Shown here: positions 8,077-16,902 of the stretch, piece after piece
Position numbering within the stretch: position 1 is the first letter of the stretch
Layout of the letters: the number at the start of each line of letters is the position of its first letter
The notes under the pieces: model-generated
The model's database searches: none
The model's input: the letters and a program-made list of their open reading frames with translations, nothing else
What the model was told of the DNA's origin: nothing
DNA from: Acidobacteriota bacterium
Lineage (GTDB): Bacteria; Acidobacteriota; Vicinamibacteria; Fen-336
Direction: 5' to 3'
Length of the DNA stretch: 36,087 bases
NCBI GenBank assembly: GCA_022340585.1
Contig: JAJDNS010000033.1
Coordinates: 1 to 36,087, forward strand
Translations under genes and position numbers: made by a program

Positions 8077-8174
8077 TCGCAATTCCCCGTGAACCCAGTC
8101 GTGGCCGAGGTTTCGCGTCGCTGCTCCCCGGCGGTCGCCGCCGGAGGGGGAGGAGACTGTCGAGGAGGACCGCC

Positions 8175-10571
8175 ATGAGACGTGAGCTGCTGCTCGTCGT
8201 GCTGGCCATCGGAGGGCTCATCGCCGTTCCCCCCATCGGGGCGCAGGAGACCGAGCCGGAAGCCGTGGAGCAAGCGGCGGCGGACCGCGGGCCGGACCAG
8301 GCTTCCCCCACCGGGGAGGAAGGGGTTCGCCTCACGGAGGAGGTCACCGTCGTCAGCGGGACCAAGGTGGAGCAGAAGCTCGTCGATGCGCCCGCCACGA
8401 TGAGCGTGATCACGAGCGAGACGCTCGAGAGCGAGCCCGCCCAGAACATGGCCGACGTCCTGCGCGCGGTGCCGGGAGCGAACGTCATCCAGAGCAACGC
8501 TCGAGACTTCAACCTGACCACCCGGCAGGCGACATCGACGCTCGCCACCTCCCAGCTCGTGACGGTCGACGGTCGCTCCGTCTACCTCGATTTCTTCGGG
8601 CTGGTGCTGTGGGATTTCGTGCCGTCCCCGACCTCGGGCGACATCGAGCAGATCGAGGTCGTGCGGGGCCCGGCGTCGGTGGTCTGGGGCGCCAACGCGG
8701 TGAACGGGGTGGTGAACATCATCACCAAGACGCCGCGGCAGAACGAGGGCTTCAGCATCCTCCTGGGCGGGGGGCTGTTCGACCGCGACGGGGGCTCGCG
8801 TGAGTCCGACGGGAACGGGTACCAGTTCACCGGCGGCTTCACGTACGCCGACGCGGTGGACGACACGTGGTCCTACAAGCTGAACGCGGGCTACTTCTAC
8901 TCCGACCCCTACTCGCGCCCCGTGGGGACGGTCCCCCTCGATTGCCATCCTCTCGGTGTCAGCCCGTGCCGAACGGAGACCGGCGCCGCGCTGCCCGGGG
9001 GGTATCCCATCGGTGGCGCCGCGTTCCCGGCCGACGTCAACGCGCCGGGCGCCTTCGAGAACGACGGGACGAGCCAGCCCAAGATCGACCTGCGCGTGGA
9101 TCAGGACCTAGCCAGTGGCGGTCGGGTCACGTACCAGGGCGGCTACGGGGGCACGCAGGGGATCGTCCACACCGGCATCGGGCCGTTCGACCTGCAGGAC
9201 GGCTCGTACATGGCCTACGGCCGTGTGGTCTACGACAAGGGGGCGCTGCGCATCAGCGCGTTCGGGAACTTCGTGGACGCCGAGGCGCCGAACCTCCTCG
9301 TCGTCGACCCCGACACGCTGGGTCCCGTCATCCTCGGCTTCAAGACGCAGACCTACGACCTCGAGTTCGGCAACTCCAACGTGCTGGGGGACAACCACGT
9401 CGTGACCTACGGGGGGAACTACCGGCGCAACAACTTCGACATCTCCCTCGCCGAGGGCCCGGACCGCAACGAGTTCGGGGCCTACGGGCACTGGGAGTAC
9501 TTCGTCGACAAGTTCCGCATCTCCGCGGGTGTGCGCGCGGACAAGTTCGGCAACCTCGACAAGTGGGTCTGGTCGCCGCGGGTGAGCGTGATGTTCAAGC
9601 CCACCACCGACCAGTCGATCCGGGCCTCCTACAACCGCGCGTTCGTGTCGCCCTCGTTCATCAACAATTTCCTCAATCAGAACATCCAGTTCCCGACCCC
9701 GGTCGATTTGACCCCCCTCGGGCAGGCCCTGCCCCCGTTGCAGCCCCTGGTGCCGCCCCCGTTCCTGTTGACCGTGAACTCGTTCGGCAATCCCAACATG
9801 CGGGAGCAGTCGATGGACGCCTACGAGATCGCCTACACCGGGACCTTCGGCCGTACCACGGCCGGGATCGCCGCCTACCTGACCGACACCGACGACAACA
9901 TCAACTTCACCTATCTCTTCCCCGAGGGAAACCCGGGGTATCCGTTGCCCACGTACTACGACCCCATGAACCCGGCGAGGGGAGTCACCGTTCCGACGGC
10001 GACGACGCCCGCCCAGCCCTTCACCCTTTCGCCCACCCTCATGGCCATCCTGGGGCAGATTCCGCCCCAGCTCGGCGGTCCGATCCTGCTGCCGGAGAAG
10101 GCCGCCACCTACCTGAACCTGGGCCCCATCCGGAACCGCGGGATCGAGCTGTCGGTGGACCACCGGTTCAACGATTCCGTCTCGTTCTTCGCCAACTACT
10201 CCTGGCAGGACACCCCGGAGATCCTGAGCGCCGACTCGGACCAGATCCCCTACCCGATCAACGAGGTGGGGATACCCTCCGAGCACCGCTTCAACGCCGG
10301 CGTCGGCTACGACGGAGCGGTCTTCTTCGGGAACGCGAGCGTCAACTACGCCAGCGAGGCGCTCTGGGTGGACGTGCTCAACGCCTCCTACGCGGGCTTC
10401 ACCGACGGCTACACGATGGTGAACGCCACGGTGGGGGTGAAGCTGGCGGACGGAAGGGTGCGGCTGAGCCTGAAGGGCACGAACCTCGCCAACGAGCAGA
10501 TCCAGCAGCACATCTTCGGCGACCTCCTCAAGCGGAGCGTCGTGGCCGAGGCCCGCCTCTTCGTGAAGTAG
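8175..10571 (+). CDS. TonB-dependent outer-membrane receptor
   Basis: 798 residues with a signal peptide (MRRELLLVVLAIGGLIAVPPIGAQ). The TonB-box/plug region follows: EEVTVVSGTKVEQKLVDAP at ~54, then ETLESEPAQNMADVLRAVPG, the DIEQIEVVRGPASVVWGANA plug signature and VNIITKTP at ~180. The rest is a beta-barrel of alternating hydrophobic strands, with long proline-rich loops near 510 and 600-650. It imports a large scarce ligand (siderophore, cobalamin, glycan or similar) using TonB energy. The substrate cannot be told, and no TonB/ExbBD or ABC importer is nearby. The start has a GAGGAGG ribosome site. The last residue is Lys rather than the common Phe. Confidence 0.93.
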   Translation: MRRELLLVVLAIGGLIAVPPIGAQETEPEAVEQAAADRGPDQASPTGEEGVRLTEEVTVVSGTKVEQKLVDAPATMSVITSETLESEPAQNMADVLRAVPGANVIQSNARDFNLTTRQATSTLATSQLVTVDGRSVYLDFFGLVLWDFVPSPTSGDIEQIEVVRGPASVVWGANAVNGVVNIITKTPRQNEGFSILLGGGLFDRDGGSRESDGNGYQFTGGFTYADAVDDTWSYKLNAGYFYSDPYSRPVGTVPLDCHPLGVSPCRTETGAALPGGYPIGGAAFPADVNAPGAFENDGTSQPKIDLRVDQDLASGGRVTYQGGYGGTQGIVHTGIGPFDLQDGSYMAYGRVVYDKGALRISAFGNFVDAEAPNLLVVDPDTLGPVILGFKTQTYDLEFGNSNVLGDNHVVTYGGNYRRNNFDISLAEGPDRNEFGAYGHWEYFVDKFRISAGVRADKFGNLDKWVWSPRVSVMFKPTTDQSIRASYNRAFVSPSFINNFLNQNIQFPTPVDLTPLGQALPPLQPLVPPPFLLTVNSFGNPNMREQSMDAYEIAYTGTFGRTTAGIAAYLTDTDDNINFTYLFPEGNPGYPLPTYYDPMNPARGVTVPTATTPAQPFTLSPTLMAILGQIPPQLGGPILLPEKAATYLNLGPIRNRGIELSVDHRFNDSVSFFANYSWQDTPEILSADSDQIPYPINEVGIPSEHRFNAGVGYDGAVFFGNASVNYASEALWVDVLNASYAGFTDGYTMVNATVGVKLADGRVRLSLKGTNLANEQIQQHIFGDLLKRSVVAEARLFVK

Positions 10572-10630
10572 ACCGGGAGCAGGGGTCGAGGCACGGGGAC
10601 GTGTCGCTTCGACGAGGAGGCTCGAGCAGC

Positions 10631-12163
10631 GTGGGGCAGCCCAAGCCGGCGGAGCCGGTGGCGGTCATCGACATCGGCTCGAACTCCGGGCGTGTCATCG
10701 TCTACCGGCCCGAGCCCGGGGGACACCTGCAGATCCTCGCCGGGAGCCGCGCCCCCCTGCGGCTGGTGCGCGACCTCGACCAGGAGGGCCGCATCGCGCC
10801 GGAGGCCCTGGAGCGGGTCTTCGAGGCGCTGCAGGACTTCCGCGCGCTGGCCCGCGGCTCGGGGGTGAGCCGGACGGTGGCCGCCGGCACCTCGGCGCTC
10901 CGGGAGGCGCCCAACGGGAGAGCCTTCATTCGCCGGGTGCGGCGTGAGCTGGGACTCGAGATTCGCCTCCTCTCCGGTGTCGAGGAGGCCCGGCTCGGGT
11001 TCCTGGGTGCGGTGAGCGGCCTCCCGGTGGACCGCGGCGTCCAGTTCGACCTGGGGGGCGGCAGCCTGCAGGTGGCGCGCTTCCACGACCGGCGGCTCCT
11101 CGGGGCCACCAGCGTGCCTCTCGGAGCGCTGCGGGTCTCCCACGCGTTCCTGAAGTCGGACCCGCCGCGGCCCGCGGAGGTCCGCCAGCTGCGCGAGCAC
11201 GCGCGAGCCGTCCTCGGCGAAGCCGGCCTCGCCCCCCTGGGGAAGGGTGAGGGGCTGGTCGGGACCGGAGGCACGCTCCGCAACCTGGCCCGGGTGGAGC
11301 AGCGAGACTCGGGGTACCCCATCTCCCGCCTGCACGGCTTCACCTTCTCCCGGCGGCGGCTCCGGGACGTGACGGCCGGCCTGACCAGGCTCCGCCTGAA
11401 GAAGCGGGGGCGCACCTCCGGTCTCAACCAGGATCGGCGGGACTCGGTGGTGGGTGGAGCCCTCGTGGTCGAGACCCTGATGGACGTCCTGGGCGCGGGG
11501 GAGGTGCTGGTCTCGGGCCAGGGGGTGCGGGAGGGGCTGGCCATGAGCCTGGCCACCGACACCCTGGGCGCGCCGGCGACGGTGCGGCAGCAGTCACTGG
11601 ACGCCCTGGCCGCGCGCTTCGCCGGCTGGTCCCTGGACCGCGCCCGGCGACGGGAGTCCGCGGCGGCCGCGCTCCACGGGGCGCTGGAGCGGTGGCCGTC
11701 CCCGGAGGTGGCGGAGGCCCTGCGGCACGCGGCGTGGATCGTGGACATCGGCCGGACCATCGACTTCTTCGACCGCCACGAGCACGTGGCCGATCTGGTG
11801 CTCGAGACCGACCTCGGGGGGTTCACCCACCGCCAGGTGGCCCTGTTGTCGGCGATCCTCCGGCGAGCCGGGGACGAGGACGTGAAGCCGCGCTCCTACG
11901 CGCCCCTCCTGGGACGCGATGACCGGGGCAGCCTCGACCGGGCCTCGGTGGTCCTGGCCGTGGCCGACGAGATCACCGAGCGCTGCCCCCCGGGCTCGAC
12001 GGGGGGAGTGACGTGCCGGGTCCGGGCCGGGGAGGCGGTGGTGAGCGTCCCCGCCCTCGAGGCGTGGGGGGTGCGCAAGCTGCCGGAGCGTTTCGAGCGG
12101 GCCTTCGGGCGGCGGCTGAGGGTGGTGCCGGGCGGAGGAAGACGGCGCCCAAAGCGGCGATAG
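10631..12163 (+). CDS. Ppx/GppA family phosphatase (exopolyphosphatase / pppGpp phosphatase)
   Basis: 510 residues. The actin-like ATPase-fold signatures are present: AVIDIGSNSGRVIVY near the start, SGVEEARLGFLGAV with the catalytic Glu (~120), QFDLGGGSLQV (~138) and VGTGGTLRNLA (~215). A C-terminal helical HD-like domain follows (RHAAWIVDIGRTIDFFDRHEHVADLV, ~360). It hydrolyses polyphosphate or converts pppGpp to ppGpp; the sequence alone does not separate the two. The GTG at 10631 is chosen because GAGGAGG (10614-10620) lies 10 nt upstream and the conserved core starts 10 codons later. The open frame upstream overlaps the receptor gene out of phase and is not coding. Confidence 0.9.
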   Translation: MGQPKPAEPVAVIDIGSNSGRVIVYRPEPGGHLQILAGSRAPLRLVRDLDQEGRIAPEALERVFEALQDFRALARGSGVSRTVAAGTSALREAPNGRAFIRRVRRELGLEIRLLSGVEEARLGFLGAVSGLPVDRGVQFDLGGGSLQVARFHDRRLLGATSVPLGALRVSHAFLKSDPPRPAEVRQLREHARAVLGEAGLAPLGKGEGLVGTGGTLRNLARVEQRDSGYPISRLHGFTFSRRRLRDVTAGLTRLRLKKRGRTSGLNQDRRDSVVGGALVVETLMDVLGAGEVLVSGQGVREGLAMSLATDTLGAPATVRQQSLDALAARFAGWSLDRARRRESAAAALHGALERWPSPEVAEALRHAAWIVDIGRTIDFFDRHEHVADLVLETDLGGFTHRQVALLSAILRRAGDEDVKPRSYAPLLGRDDRGSLDRASVVLAVADEITERCPPGSTGGVTCRVRAGEAVVSVPALEAWGVRKLPERFERAFGRRLRVVPGGGRRRPKRR

Positions 12164-12196
12164 TCTGGCGCGGGGCGGAGGGGGAGGGAACAACGG

Positions 12197-12270
12197 AAGG
12201 GGTCAGGCCCCTTTCATTGCACCGCGGGCGAGAACGTCGGAGCGGCGCAACAAACGGGGCCAGACCCCGT
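12197..12270. repeat. Pair of REP-like hairpins in inverted orientation
   Basis: Hairpin 1 (12197-12213) is AAGGGG-TCAGG-CCCCTT. Hairpin 2 (12254-12270) is ACGGGG-CCAGA-CCCCGT. Read on the opposite strand, the core of hairpin 2 (GGGGTCTGGCCCC) differs by one base from that of hairpin 1 (GGGGTCAGGCCCC), so this is an inverted pair about 57 bp apart, like a bacterial interspersed mosaic element. Hairpin 1 is followed by T residues and may also terminate the ppx transcript. No REP-associated transposase is in the window. Confidence 0.6.
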
Positions 12271-12282
12271 GCTCAGGAGATC

Positions 12283-12614
12283 GGGATCGTCGAGGCTGCG
12301 GCGGCCGGGTGGCCGACGGCAGCCGCCCGAGCCAGAGCTCAATGACCCGGGACGTCGAGGCCGCGGCGGTCGGGACCCGGCGAGGACGCTGCTCTACTTC
12401 GAAGCCTGCGGGCCCGCAGCCGGGTGACCGACCGCGACCGCCCGAGCCCGAGCTGGGCGACCTGGGATGTCGAGGCTGCGGCGGCCGGGACCCGGCGAGG
12501 ACGCTGCTCTACTTCGAAGCCTGCGGGCCCGCAGCCGGGTGGCCGACCGCGGCCGCCCGAGCCCGAGCTGGGCGACCTGGGACGTCGAGACCGCGGGCGC
12601 CCGAGCGGGAGCTC
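12283..12614. repeat. 115-bp tandem repeat island with truncated flanking copies
   Basis: Two full 115-bp units lie head to tail at 12349-12463 and 12464-12578. I count five differences between them, all transitions. A shortened unit precedes them (12283-12348) and another follows (from 12579 to ~12614); both keep the head (GTCGAG...CGCGG or CTGCGG) and tail (CGCCCGAGC...GAGCT) but lack the middle. The missing middle carries a perfect palindrome, CTGCGGGCCCGCAG (12406-12419 and 12521-12534). Open frames through the array are low-complexity and not believed to be genes. Together with the REP-like pair this fills the gap between ppx and the convergent peptidase gene. Confidence 0.8.
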
Positions 12615-14874
12615 AGGGCTCAGGGAGAGCTGGCTTCAGGGTTCTCTCGAAGTGCTCGAGGGTCGCCCGGTCGCGGGCGATGCGGTCGGCGGTGGTCCGG
12701 AAGCCATGCTTCTGACGGGGGTGGATGAGGAGCCGGTGGGGCCGGTCGGCCTTGATGAGCTCGGCGGCGAACGCCAGGGTGTTCGCCAGGTGGACATTGT
12801 CGTCGCTCGACCCGTGGATGATGAGCAGGTCTCCGTCGAGCTCCCCGGCCCGGGCCAGGGGTGAGCTGGCCGCGTAGCCCTCGGGGTTGTCGGCGGGCGT
12901 GCCCATGTAGCGCTCGGTGTAGATGGTGTCGTAGTACTTCCAGTCCGTGACCGGGGCCCCGGCCACCCCGGAGCGGAAGACCCCGGGCGCCCCGGCCAGG
13001 GCGTAGAGCGTCATGTAGCCGCCGTACGAGCCGCCGGTGATTCCCATCCGCGAGGCGTCGACGTAGGGCAGGGAGCGCAGGTGCTCGATCCCGACGAGCT
13101 GGTCCTCGAGCTCGAGCTGGCCCAGGCGGCGGAAGATCGCGGACTCGAAGGCCTTCCCGCGCCCCGCCGAGCCCCGGTTGTCGAGCTTCCAGACGAGGAA
13201 GCCCCGGCTGGCCAGGAGGTGCTCGAAGGGCGAGACGTGCCTCCAGGAGTCGGTCACGGTCTGGGCGTGGGGCCCGCCGTAGACGCTGACCACCACGGGG
13301 TAGCGCTTCCCCGGGTCGAAGTCGGCGGGCTTGAGGAGGGAGGCGTAGAGGGTGGAGCCGTCGCTGGCCATGAGCTCCACCCACTCCAGGGTGCCGCGCT
13401 CGAAGGCGAGGATGGGGGCGTCGGAGTTGTCCTCGATGGTCCACCGCTTCGTCCCGTCCCGGCTCGAGACACGAAGCTGCGGGGGGGTCTCGGCGTCCGA
13501 CCAGACATGGGCGTAGTGGCGCCCGTCGGGGGAGAGGACAAAGCGGTGGGTCCCGTCCTCGGTCGTCACCGGCGAGAAGCCGGTCCCGTCGAGGCGCACG
13601 CGGTAGACCTGACGCTGGCGCGGGTCCTTCCGGGTGGCGGCGAAGTACACGAAGCCCGAGCGCTCGTCGAGGGCCAGGGCCTGCCCCCGGCCGGCGGCCG
13701 AGAAGGAGACGCGGGCGTCGACCATCCAGGGACCCCGGGTCACGGCCCGGCACTTCCCGGCGAGGTCGCAATCCTGGATGTGGGCGTAGCCCTCACGCTC
13801 CGACAGCCAGAGGAAGCGCTTGCCCTTCTTGTAGAAGTGGGGGGGGAGAAGCAGGTTGACGAACGTGTCGGACCGCTCGGTGATCACGGTGCGGGGCGCA
13901 CCGAGGGCCTCGTCCGGCTCCCTCGGGACCGGAAGGAAGCGGAGCCGCAGCTCCTTCTGGGCGCGCCCGATCTGCTGGAACACCACCTCGCGGGACTTCG
14001 GCGTCCAGACGATCTGGGGTGCGACGTAGTCGTCCGCGGCTCCCACCGAGACGACTCTCTCGGGTCCCGCCGAGCCGTCCTTCTCGATGCCCACGACCCC
14101 GACCTTGACGACTGAGTTGGGCGTGCCGGCCAGGGGATAGCGTTGCCACTCCACTTCGTTCCGGGCCGGCAGGAAGTCCACGATGGGGAAGGTGTCCACC
14201 CCGGACTGGTCGAGCTGGAGGTAGGCGACGGCCCGTGAGTCGGGCGCCCAGGCGAACGCGAGGCCGGTGCGGTTCCCGAGCTCCTCCTCGTAGACCCAGT
14301 CGAGCTTCCCGTTGAGCAGGGTCTCGGAGCCGGTGGTCGTGAGGCGGGTCTCTCGGCCGCTATTCACGTCGACGACGTAGAGGTCGTTCTCCCGCACGAA
14401 GGCCACCCTCTTCCCGTCCGGGGAGGAGGTGGGGAACTCCTCCTTCGCCGCGGTCTTCACGAGAGGACGGACGGCGCCCGTATCCACGTCCACGAGGTAG
14501 ACGTCGTCGTCGGCCGGCACCAGCAGGCGCCGGCCGTCGGGCATCCAGGTGGCGGAGTTCAGGGGATGGAGGCGGCCCGTGCCCCCGGGCAGCGCGAGCG
14601 CGCTCCCGCGGAGGAGCAGGCGCTCCTGTCCGTCGCCGGTGTCGAAGGAGTAGAGGTCCCTCTCTTCTCCCTTCGAACGAAGGTAGGTGAGTCTCTTTCC
14701 GTCCCGGTGCCAGGCGAGGCGCGCGGGCACGGAGCCGGAGAGCCCGGGCTCGCTCACCTTCTCGACGGTGAGCTTCTCGAGCCCCTCGGAGCCCGCGGGG
14801 ACCGCGAGCAGCGCCGCGGCCAGGAAGACGGCACAAAGGAGGCGCAGGGGGGACCTACTGCGGTGCGTGCTCAT
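12613..14874 (-). CDS. Dipeptidyl peptidase IV-like serine peptidase (family S9B)
   Basis: 753 residues with a signal peptide (RLLCAVFLAAALLAVPAGS). An N-terminal beta-propeller is followed by an alpha/beta-hydrolase domain. The DPP IV hallmark Glu-Glu motif that clamps the substrate N-terminus is present in DWVYEEEL (~195), and the triad is visible as Ser in GGSYGGYMTLYAL (~610), Asp in SSDDNVHLANTL and His in RQKHGFR near the end. It removes X-Pro or X-Ala dipeptides from peptides in the periplasm or outside. It is the last gene of a minus-strand run, 57 nt after the DUF5989-type gene, and may share its transcript. A hairpin-prone GC-rich gap separates the two. Confidence 0.93.
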   Translation of the reverse strand: MSTHRSRSPLRLLCAVFLAAALLAVPAGSEGLEKLTVEKVSEPGLSGSVPARLAWHRDGKRLTYLRSKGEERDLYSFDTGDGQERLLLRGSALALPGGTGRLHPLNSATWMPDGRRLLVPADDDVYLVDVDTGAVRPLVKTAAKEEFPTSSPDGKRVAFVRENDLYVVDVNSGRETRLTTTGSETLLNGKLDWVYEEELGNRTGLAFAWAPDSRAVAYLQLDQSGVDTFPIVDFLPARNEVEWQRYPLAGTPNSVVKVGVVGIEKDGSAGPERVVSVGAADDYVAPQIVWTPKSREVVFQQIGRAQKELRLRFLPVPREPDEALGAPRTVITERSDTFVNLLLPPHFYKKGKRFLWLSEREGYAHIQDCDLAGKCRAVTRGPWMVDARVSFSAAGRGQALALDERSGFVYFAATRKDPRQRQVYRVRLDGTGFSPVTTEDGTHRFVLSPDGRHYAHVWSDAETPPQLRVSSRDGTKRWTIEDNSDAPILAFERGTLEWVELMASDGSTLYASLLKPADFDPGKRYPVVVSVYGGPHAQTVTDSWRHVSPFEHLLASRGFLVWKLDNRGSAGRGKAFESAIFRRLGQLELEDQLVGIEHLRSLPYVDASRMGITGGSYGGYMTLYALAGAPGVFRSGVAGAPVTDWKYYDTIYTERYMGTPADNPEGYAASSPLARAGELDGDLLIIHGSSDDNVHLANTLAFAAELIKADRPHRLLIHPRQKHGFRTTADRIARDRATLEHFERTLKPALPEP

Positions 14875-14931
14875 GATGGACCTCGGGGAGGGCCGGAGGA
14901 CCCTCGGGGGTACGCGCGGCCGGCCGCCGGC

Positions 14932-15108
14932 CTAGAAGAGCGTGTAGATGAAGGGTGCGACCGCCGAGCCCTGGGTGAACACGACCAGCAGTCCCAGCAG
15001 GGCCAACATCAGCACGATGGGGCCCAGCCACCACTTCTTGCGGACCTTCATGAAGGCCCACAGCTCGGGAAGGATTCCGACCTTCTCCTTCGATCCCTCG
15101 AACGCCAT
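14932..15108 (-). CDS. Small membrane protein, DUF5989 / SxtK-like
   Basis: 58 residues, starting at ATG 15106-15108 and ending at TAG 14932-14934. A short charged N-terminus leads to the strongly conserved-looking LPELWAFMKVRKKWWL, one membrane helix (GPIVLMLALLGLLVVF), and a TQGSAVAPFIYTLF ending. From memory this matches DUF5989, the family of SxtK, which in many genomes sits beside a carbamoyltransferase. Here it lies 45 nt after that gene. The role is unknown; it may anchor or partner the transferase at the membrane. Confidence 0.88.
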   Translation of the reverse strand: MAFEGSKEKVGILPELWAFMKVRKKWWLGPIVLMLALLGLLVVFTQGSAVAPFIYTLF

Positions 15109-15153
15109 GTGTCGACTCCTTGTCCCGATCCCTGGCTCCCGGTCCGATGGGCG

Positions 15154-16902
15154 CTAGTCCAGCTCGTAGAGCGTCCGCCAGTCCACGTCCTCGCGGAGTG
15201 GCGGTTGCTCCTTCTTGTCGAGCACGTGGTGCCCGAGGACGAGATGATCCATGTTCGTCCGCATGAAGCAGAGATACGCGTCGTGGGGGCTGCAGACGAT
15301 GGGCTCCCCGCGCACGTTGAACGACGTGTTGATGACGATCGGCACTCCGGTGAGGCGCTCGAACTCGGCGATGAGGTCGTGGTACAGGGGCGCCTCCGGG
15401 CGGGCCACGGTCTGGATGCGGGCGGAGTTGTCCACGTGGGTGACCGAGGGGATGACCCGCTTGCCCTCACGCACCGGAGCGACCAGGAGCATGTAGGGGC
15501 TGTCGCAGTCGATCTCGAACCACTCCTTCGCCTTGTCCGCCAGCACCGAGGGCGCGAACGGGCGAAAGCCCTCCCGGAACTTGATCTTCATGTTGAGGTT
15601 GTCGCGCATCTTGGGATCCCGGGGGTCGGCGAGGATGCTGCGGCCGCCGAGGGCCCGGGGCCCGAACTCCATGCGTCCCTGGAACCAGCCCACCACGTTC
15701 TGCTCGGAGATGAGCCGGGCGGTGCGCTCCACGAGCTGACGGTCGTCCAGGGTCTCGTACTTCGCTCCCGCCTCTTCCAGGTACTTCGCGATCTCGGCGT
15801 CCGAGAAGTCCGGTCCGAGGTACGAGTGGGTCCAGGCCTTCGCCCGGGGCTGCTTGTCCAGGGTGTTGTAGAGGTAGTGGGCGACGCCCACCGCCCCCCC
15901 GGCGTCGCCGGCGGCGGGCTGCACCCACAGCTCCTTCATGGGCGTCTCGCGGATGACGCGGCCGTTGGCCACGCAGTTCAGCGCCACGCCACCGGCCATG
16001 CAGAGCTTCGTGAGGCCGGTGGTGTCGTGGAGGTGGCGGGCCATTCTCAGGACGACCTCCTCGCAGACCCTCTGGATCGAGGCCGCGATGTCGAACTCCC
16101 TCTCGCCCATTCGGGTCTCGGGCTCGCGGGGAGGGCCGCCGAAGAAGTCGTCGAAGGCGCCGTTGGTCATGCGGAGGCCGTGATCGTACGAGAAGTACCT
16201 CATGTCGAGCTTGAACGAGCCGTCGTCGTTGACGTGCACCATCTCGTCCATGATCCGGTCGGCGTGGACGGGCTTGCCGTAGGGAGCGAGTCCCATGACC
16301 TTGTACTCGGCGCTGTTGACCTTGAAGCCCAGGTAGTAGGTGAAGGCGCTGTAGAGCAGGCCGAGGCTGTGGGGAAACCGGATCTCCTTGAACAGCGAGA
16401 TGTCCGTTCCCCTGCCGACCCCGTAGGACGCGGTGGCCCACTCTCCGACCCCGTCGATGGTGAGGATCGCCGCCTCCTCGAAGGGGGAAGGCAGGAAGGC
16501 CGAGGCGGCGTGGCTCATGTGGTGCTCGGCGAAGAGAATGGGCCCGGCGTACGGCTTGAGCTCCTTGCGAATGGTCGACGGAACCCAGAGCTTCTCGTGG
16601 AGCCACACCGGCATCGCCTTGCGGAAGGAGTTGAACGAGCGGGGGAAGGTGGCCACGTAGGTGCTGAGGATCCGCTCGAACTTGAGCAGTGGCTTGTCGT
16701 AGAAGCCGACGGCATCGAGGTCTTCGGGCTCGATCCCGCCCTCCCCGAGGACGTAGCGGATGGCGTGGGCGGGGAAGTCGGAGTCGTGCTTCTTGCGGGT
16801 GAAGCGCTCCTCCTGGGCCGCCGCCACCACCTTTCCATCCCGGAGGAGGGCGGCGGCGGAGTCGTGGTAGAAGCAGGAGATTCCGAGTACGTTGGTGGGC
16901 AT
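15154..16902 (-). CDS. O-carbamoyltransferase (NodU/CmcH/TobZ/SxtI family)
   Basis: 582 residues. The Kae1-like N-terminal domain shows the metal-binding HHMSHAASAF (~127-136), ILTIDGVGEW and YKVMGLAPYG, then MAGGVALNCVANG and AAGDAGGAVG. The YrdC-like C-terminal domain shows VVGWFQGRMEFGPRALGGRSILADPR (~410) and INTSFNVRGEPIV (~525). Both active sites look intact, so it should make carbamoyl-adenylate from carbamoyl phosphate and ATP and pass the carbamoyl group to a hydroxyl on a sugar or secondary metabolite. The acceptor is unknown, as no glycosyltransferase or biosynthetic cluster is adjacent. The start overlaps the SxtJ-like stop by one base (TGATG). Confidence 0.95.
   Translation of the reverse strand: MPTNVLGISCFYHDSAAALLRDGKVVAAAQEERFTRKKHDSDFPAHAIRYVLGEGGIEPEDLDAVGFYDKPLLKFERILSTYVATFPRSFNSFRKAMPVWLHEKLWVPSTIRKELKPYAGPILFAEHHMSHAASAFLPSPFEEAAILTIDGVGEWATASYGVGRGTDISLFKEIRFPHSLGLLYSAFTYYLGFKVNSAEYKVMGLAPYGKPVHADRIMDEMVHVNDDGSFKLDMRYFSYDHGLRMTNGAFDDFFGGPPREPETRMGEREFDIAASIQRVCEEVVLRMARHLHDTTGLTKLCMAGGVALNCVANGRVIRETPMKELWVQPAAGDAGGAVGVAHYLYNTLDKQPRAKAWTHSYLGPDFSDAEIAKYLEEAGAKYETLDDRQLVERTARLISEQNVVGWFQGRMEFGPRALGGRSILADPRDPKMRDNLNMKIKFREGFRPFAPSVLADKAKEWFEIDCDSPYMLLVAPVREGKRVIPSVTHVDNSARIQTVARPEAPLYHDLIAEFERLTGVPIVINTSFNVRGEPIVCSPHDAYLCFMRTNMDHLVLGHHVLDKKEQPPLREDVDWRTLYELD

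Noticed and set aside
8077..8174. Cobalamin riboswitch before the TonB receptor gene
   Set aside because: The leader is about 100 nt and shows no B12-box-like sequence; only a simple hairpin is seen.
8867..10630. Upstream extension of the Ppx/GppA frame through the receptor gene
   Set aside because: Overlaps the TonB receptor out of frame with Arg/Pro-rich sequence. The real start is the GTG at 10631 with a GAGGAGG site.
12283..12614. CRISPR array
   Set aside because: The 115-bp units are contiguous with no unique spacers, and no cas gene is in the window.
12309..12864. Small plus-strand open frames in the repeat island
   Set aside because: They are created by the 115-bp repeats, are low-complexity, and run antisense into the peptidase gene.
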